Source: UMGS1519 sp050951095
GTDB taxonomy: Bacteria > Actinomycetota > Coriobacteriia > Coriobacteriales > Eggerthellaceae
DNA: 64,000 nt
Assembly (NCBI GenBank): GCA_050951095.1
Contig: JBMNIQ010000005.1
Coordinates: 124,001 to 188,000, forward strand
Direction: 5' to 3'
In this document: piece by piece, positions 60,408-64,000 of the stretch
Position numbering within the stretch: the stretch's first letter is position 1
Layout: each line of letters starts with the position of its first letter
Made by a program: the position numbers and the translations under genes
Notes under the pieces: generated by a model
Database searches by the model: none
What the model saw: the letters and a program-made list of their open reading frames with translations, nothing else
Told to the model about the DNA's origin: nothing

Positions 60408-61655
60408 ATGAACATTCTTGTTGTTTGCCAGCATTACAAGCCGGAGCCATTCAATACGGCCGAGATTTGTGAGGAGCTTGTTGCACGCGGCCATGTGGTT
60501 ACTGTACTTACCGGTTTGCCGAACTATCCTGAGGGTACGGTGCTTGAGGGCTATCGCCATGGAAAGCGCCGTAGGGAGAATATTAACGGCGTTCGTATTG
60601 TCCGTGTGCCTATTGTGGCGCGTGGCCGCGATCTGCATGGGTTAAACAAGGTTAGGCGCGTCGCAAATTACGCATCGTTTCCTTTCATGAGCTGGCTCAC
60701 TGGCGCCGCTTCGAATGAGCATTACGATTGCGTTCTTGCCCCCCAGCTTTCTCCTATTCTTATGACGTTACCAGCTTTGCGTATTGCCGATAAACAAGGT
60801 ATTCCATGTCTACTTTGGGTCATAGATCTTTGGCCCGAAGACCTGCTGACGGGCGGCTTCAGCCGAAAGGGAAAAGCCTACCAGACGATGTGGGGCATCT
60901 CGCGCAAAGCATATTCGCGTGCAACTCGATTAGCAGTTACGTCCCCAAGATTCGAGGATTATCTACGCGACGAGCTGAATCTCGATATTAATGGTGTCGA
61001 ATGGCTACCGCAGTACGCTGAGGAAATGTTTGAAAAATTGGGCGAGCGGCCTGTGGCTGATCACATGGGTAATGAGGTGACATTCACCTTTGCTGGCAAT
61101 GTCGGCGGCAATCAAGCTGTGACGACCATTGTCCGGGCTGCATCTCTTGTACGGAACCCAAATGTAAGAATAAAGATTGTCGGCTCGGGTTCGCGTTTAT
61201 CCGAATGCAAAATGCTGGCACGGGAGCTTAACGCTGATAATCTTGAATTCCTAGGACGGTTGCCGCTTGACCAAATGCCCGAACTTTATGCCTCATCGGA
61301 TGCTATGCTGCTAACGCTCGCGAAGCCATCAAATGGCTCGCTTGTTCCTGCCTTCACCCTTCCGCGGAAATTCCAGAGTTATATTGCCTCTGGTAAACCG
61401 ATTATATGTTCGGCTGATGGGTCTGTTGCTGAAATCGTTGGTGATCAACGCTGCGGTATATCGTGCGTAGCCGAAGACGCTGAAGCTCTTGCTAAGGCGT
61501 TGGACCTTTTTTCCGAGTTGTCGAGTGACGAGCGTATGGCCATGGGACGACGTTCTCGAGATCTTTATAAAAAGCAATTTTCGCGTTCGAAATTTTTCGA
61601 GCGCTTAGAAACAATCCTGCAAGAAATGACAGAAGGAGCAGAGACTTGTCAATGA
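60408..61655 (+). CDS. GT4 glycosyltransferase (WbuB-like)
   Basis: A 415-residue glycosyltransferase family 4 enzyme with an N-terminal 'NILVVCQHYKPEPFNTAEI' Rossmann start and the C-terminal donor-site region 'FAGNVGGNQAV', 'GSGSRL', 'FLGRLPLDQMPELYASSDAMLL' and 'RKFQSYIASGKPI'. The pattern is that of WbuB-type L-FucNAc transferases, and the following three genes make UDP-L-FucNAc, which supports that donor. The 3' end overlaps the next gene. Confidence 0.82.
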   Translation: MNILVVCQHYKPEPFNTAEICEELVARGHVVTVLTGLPNYPEGTVLEGYRHGKRRRENINGVRIVRVPIVARGRDLHGLNKVRRVANYASFPFMSWLTGAASNEHYDCVLAPQLSPILMTLPALRIADKQGIPCLLWVIDLWPEDLLTGGFSRKGKAYQTMWGISRKAYSRATRLAVTSPRFEDYLRDELNLDINGVEWLPQYAEEMFEKLGERPVADHMGNEVTFTFAGNVGGNQAVTTIVRAASLVRNPNVRIKIVGSGSRLSECKMLARELNADNLEFLGRLPLDQMPELYASSDAMLLTLAKPSNGSLVPAFTLPRKFQSYIASGKPIICSADGSVAEIVGDQRCGISCVAEDAEALAKALDLFSELSSDERMAMGRRSRDLYKKQFSRSKFFERLETILQEMTEGAETCQ

Positions 61656-62716
61656 GCGAAGCATCATCATTCGCGGGGAAAACTCTGATGATTACGGGTG
61701 GTACGGGCAGCTTCGGCAACACCGTGCTCAAGCACTTCCTTTCGACAGACATCGGAGAGATCCGCATTTTCTCTCGCGATGAGAAGAAGCAAGATGATAT
61801 GCGCCACCGTTTGCAGGAGCGGTGTCCGGAAGATTATGCGAAAGTGCATTTTTTTATCGGCGACGTGCGGAATCCCCAATCGGTGCGCGATGCCATGCGT
61901 GGCGGTGTGGACTATATCTTTCACGCTGCAGCGCTTAAGCAGGTGCCCTCCTGCGAGTTCTTTCCGATGGAGGCAGTGAGGACCAACGTCATCGGTACGG
62001 ACAATGTTTTGCATGCGGCCATGGACGCAGGTGTCAAGCGGGTAGTGTGTCTCAGCACCGACAAGGCAGCCTATCCTATCAACGCGATGGGCAAGAGCAA
62101 AGCGATGATGGAGAGCGTTATAAATGCGAACGCCCGTTATGCCGCCCCCGGCGGTATGACGGTTTGCTGCACTCGCTATGGTAATGTCATGTGCAGCCGC
62201 GGAAGCGTTATTCCTCTTTTTATTAAACAGATTCGCGAAGGCCTACCTGTTACGGTGACCAATCCACACATGACTCGGTTCCTTATGAACTTGGATGAGG
62301 CGGTTGACCTGGTGCAGTTTGCTTTCGAACATGCCAATCCAGGAGATCTTTTCATCCAAAAGGCGCCTGCATCCACTATTGGGGATCTTGCCGAAGCCGT
62401 GCAGGAAGTGTTTGGGCGGACCGGTACCAAAGTAATCGGTACTCGGCACGGCGAAAAACTCTTTGAGACTCTCATGACTCGCGAGGAGAGGCTTCGTGCA
62501 ACCGACATGGGCAAGTATTATCGGGTTGCTGCAGATACCCGGGATTTAAATTACGACAAATTCGTTGTTGACGGTGATGTGGTGACGCAGGCAGACGAGG
62601 CTTATACCTCGGATAATGCGGAACGTCTGGATGTTCCTGGAACGATTGCCAAGATTAAGACTGCGGAATATGTGCGACTGGCTTTGGAGGGGCGCGAAAG
62701 CGAGGCTGTGCAGTAA
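61646..62716 (+). CDS. fnlA: UDP-GlcNAc 4,6-dehydratase/5-epimerase, FnlA/CapE type
   Basis: A 356-residue extended short-chain dehydrogenase that starts UDP-L-FucNAc synthesis. 'ITGGTGSFGNTVLKHFL' is the nucleotide site, and 'AALKQVP' and 'STDKAAYPINAMGKSKAMME' show the CapE/FnlA-type active site (Lys of the YxxxK position replaced by the MGKSK pattern). TTG at 61646 has AAGGAG 7 bases upstream; an ATG two codons later at 61652 is 13 bases from it. It overlaps the GT4 gene by 10 bases. Confidence 0.88.
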   Translation: MSMSEASSFAGKTLMITGGTGSFGNTVLKHFLSTDIGEIRIFSRDEKKQDDMRHRLQERCPEDYAKVHFFIGDVRNPQSVRDAMRGGVDYIFHAAALKQVPSCEFFPMEAVRTNVIGTDNVLHAAMDAGVKRVVCLSTDKAAYPINAMGKSKAMMESVINANARYAAPGGMTVCCTRYGNVMCSRGSVIPLFIKQIREGLPVTVTNPHMTRFLMNLDEAVDLVQFAFEHANPGDLFIQKAPASTIGDLAEAVQEVFGRTGTKVIGTRHGEKLFETLMTREERLRATDMGKYYRVAADTRDLNYDKFVVDGDVVTQADEAYTSDNAERLDVPGTIAKIKTAEYVRLALEGRESEAVQ

Positions 62717-63913
62717 ATGAAAATTCTTGTTACCGGCGCAAAGGGCATGGTAGGTACGGCCCTTTGCCACAATCTTTGTAACCTTCGTGATGGCAAAGAC
62801 CGTACGCGCCCCAATTTGCATATCGACGAGGTTTTCGAATACGACCGAAATTCCAGTGCAGAGGATCTGGCAACCTATTGCCAGCAGGCAGATTTCGTTT
62901 TTAATCTAGCGGGTGTCAATCGTCCTGAAGATGCTAGTGATTTCATGAAAGGCAATTTTGGCTTTGCAAGCCGATTGCTTGACGAGCTGAAAGCGGCTGG
63001 CAATACATGCCCTGTTATGCTGAGCTCTAGCGTTCAAGCAACGCTCAGTGGTCGCTTTGGCGATAGCGAATATGGCCGCAGCAAGCTGGCCGGGGAGGAA
63101 CTGCTTTTCAAGTACGGAGAAGAGACCGGGGCCAAGGTTGTCGTGTATCGCTTCAGCAACCTTATGGGCCACAGCCGCCCCAATTACAACAGTGCGGTAA
63201 GCACGTTTTGCTGGGCTATAGCCAACGACGAGCCCTATACCGTGAACGATCCCAGCGTGGAACTGGAGCTGCTCTATATCGATGATCTGGTTCAGGGAAT
63301 GTTCGATTTGCTTGAAGGGAAGGAGCGGCATTGCGAGTATGTTGGGACTCGCGCCGTGGAGAACCCCGCAGGTCGATACTGCTACGTTCCCACGACGTAT
63401 ACTGTAACGCTGGGCGAAATTGTTGAATTGCTTAAGCAGTTCAAACAGGAGCCCCGGACGCTGATGATGTCAAAGATGCCTGAGGGCTCCTTTGCGAAGA
63501 AGCTGCACTCCCTGTATCTAACGTACCTTCCCAAAGAAGCATTCAAGTACCCACTGAGAATGAACGTCGATGATCGCGGCAGTTTCACCGAACTCGTGCA
63601 TACCGAGGACTGCGGGCAGGTTAGCATCAACATAAGCAAGCCGGGCATTACTAAGGGCCAACATTGGCACAACTCAAAGTGGGAACAGTTCATTGTTGTG
63701 GCAGGTCACGGTCTCATTCAGGAGCGGAACATCACCACAGGCGAAACGGTTGAGTTCGAAGTAAGTGGAGACAATATCGAAGCCGTTTATATGATTCCCG
63801 GATGGACGCACGATATTATCAATTTAAGCGAAACCGAGAATCTCGTGACGGTAATGACATGCAACGAGGTTTTCGATCCCGAACATCCCGATACGTATCA
63901 CGAAGAGGTATAG
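62717..63913 (+). CDS. fnlB: UDP-2-acetamido-2,6-dideoxyhexulose reductase with cupin domain, FnlB/CapF type
   Basis: A 398-residue two-domain protein: an N-terminal short-chain reductase (1-270, 'TGAKGMVGTALCHNL', 'YGRSKLAGEE') and a C-terminal cupin (about 285-398, 'GQHWHNSKWEQFIVVAGHG' with metal-binding histidines, 'PGWTHDI'). CapF uses both for the C-3 epimerisation and C-4 reduction that lead to the talose intermediate. It directly follows fnlA without a gap. Confidence 0.9.
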   Translation: MKILVTGAKGMVGTALCHNLCNLRDGKDRTRPNLHIDEVFEYDRNSSAEDLATYCQQADFVFNLAGVNRPEDASDFMKGNFGFASRLLDELKAAGNTCPVMLSSSVQATLSGRFGDSEYGRSKLAGEELLFKYGEETGAKVVVYRFSNLMGHSRPNYNSAVSTFCWAIANDEPYTVNDPSVELELLYIDDLVQGMFDLLEGKERHCEYVGTRAVENPAGRYCYVPTTYTVTLGEIVELLKQFKQEPRTLMMSKMPEGSFAKKLHSLYLTYLPKEAFKYPLRMNVDDRGSFTELVHTEDCGQVSINISKPGITKGQHWHNSKWEQFIVVAGHGLIQERNITTGETVEFEVSGDNIEAVYMIPGWTHDIINLSETENLVTVMTCNEVFDPEHPDTYHEEV

Positions 63914-63916
63914 ACG

Positions 63917-64000
63917 ATGCCGTTCGGTTGCTCTTTCAAAAACAACGGGCGCTTAAAGCTGCTCATTATCGTAGGCACACGCCCCGAAATCATTCGGTTG
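63917..64000 (+). CDS. fnlC: UDP-sugar 2-epimerase, FnlC/CapG type, 3' end outside window
   Basis: Only the first 28 codons are visible. After a short polar lead they read 'KLLIIVGTRPEIIRL', the N-terminal signature of the UDP-GlcNAc 2-epimerase (WecB/CapG/FnlC) family. Position after fnlA-fnlB identifies it as the last enzyme of UDP-L-FucNAc synthesis. ATG at 63917 is 3 bases after the fnlB stop. Confidence 0.8.
   Translation, partial: MPFGCSFKNNGRLKLLIIVGTRPEIIRL

Overview
The window is a GC-rich chromosomal stretch (roughly 63-65% GC over most of it by hand count of sample lines, near 50% in the last 5 kb) from an anaerobic, probably gut-associated actinobacterium. The gene mix points to class Coriobacteriia, most likely Eggerthellaceae: a sufCBDSU operon, a Tat-exported molybdenum DmsABC reductase with a TorD-type chaperone, a choloylglycine (bile salt) hydrolase, LarE, YgbA, and a class B sortase/LCP/bacterial tyrosine kinase surface locus. 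This placement is an inference from gene content; no rRNA or tRNA gene, mobile element or CRISPR array is visible.

Layout. 1-7.9 kb: end of a membrane protein, rhaD, engB, two small membrane proteins, a polysaccharide flippase with a Gln/Pro/Ala-rich tail, a flavin reductase and a RelB/DinJ-like protein with a long low-complexity tail. 8.0-13.1 kb: sufCBDSU. 13.2-19.3 kb: a TPR-like protein, then (minus strand) torD-like chaperone and dmsABC. 19.6-26.8 kb: trpEGDCFBA on the minus strand behind a Trp T-box leader. 26.9-29.1 kb: a glutamate-cysteine ligase-like domain fused to a gamma-glutamyl hydrolase-like domain. 29.1-39.2 kb: mixed housekeeping and hypothetical genes (DUF2974 lipase-like, thioesterase, alpha/beta hydrolase, membrane-bound XRE regulator, secreted lysozyme-like protein, 2H-like protein, map, degV, metallophosphoesterase). 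39.3-43.9 kb: a sulfur-metabolism neighbourhood (LysR, PatB/MalY-type lyase, LarE, CysE). 43.9-50.7 kb: ygbA, aldA, iscS-mnmA-ferredoxin, glycerate kinase. 50.9 kb: bile salt hydrolase. 52.2-59.0 kb: a surface locus (small sortase substrate, class B sortase, LCP ligase, Wzz-like protein, tyrosine kinase, Ig/LRR-like secreted protein, transglutaminase-like secreted protein, PHP-type tyrosine phosphatase). 59.0-64.0 kb: a lower-GC exopolysaccharide cluster (initiating sugar transferase, GT4 glycosyltransferase, FnlA, FnlB, start of FnlC), which should make UDP-N-acetyl-L-fucosamine and transfer it.

How it fits together. Cysteine sulfur is a recurring theme: CysE begins cysteine synthesis, PatB/MalY breaks C-S bonds, SufS-SufU and IscS mobilise sulfur, SufBCD builds Fe-S clusters, MnmA thiolates tRNA and LarE donates sulfur to a nickel-pincer cofactor. 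The promoter regions of sufC, patB and cysE carry the same spaced dyad (CCTA-N9-TAGG, one mismatch at cysE), with its right half coinciding with a TAGGAT -10 at sufC and cysE. This is the best candidate here for an undescribed regulatory unit. Other items worth checking are the ligase-hydrolase fusion, the RelB-like fusion, two multi-hairpin non-coding stretches (5.5-5.8 kb and 59.1-59.4 kb) and the sortase with its own very small substrate.
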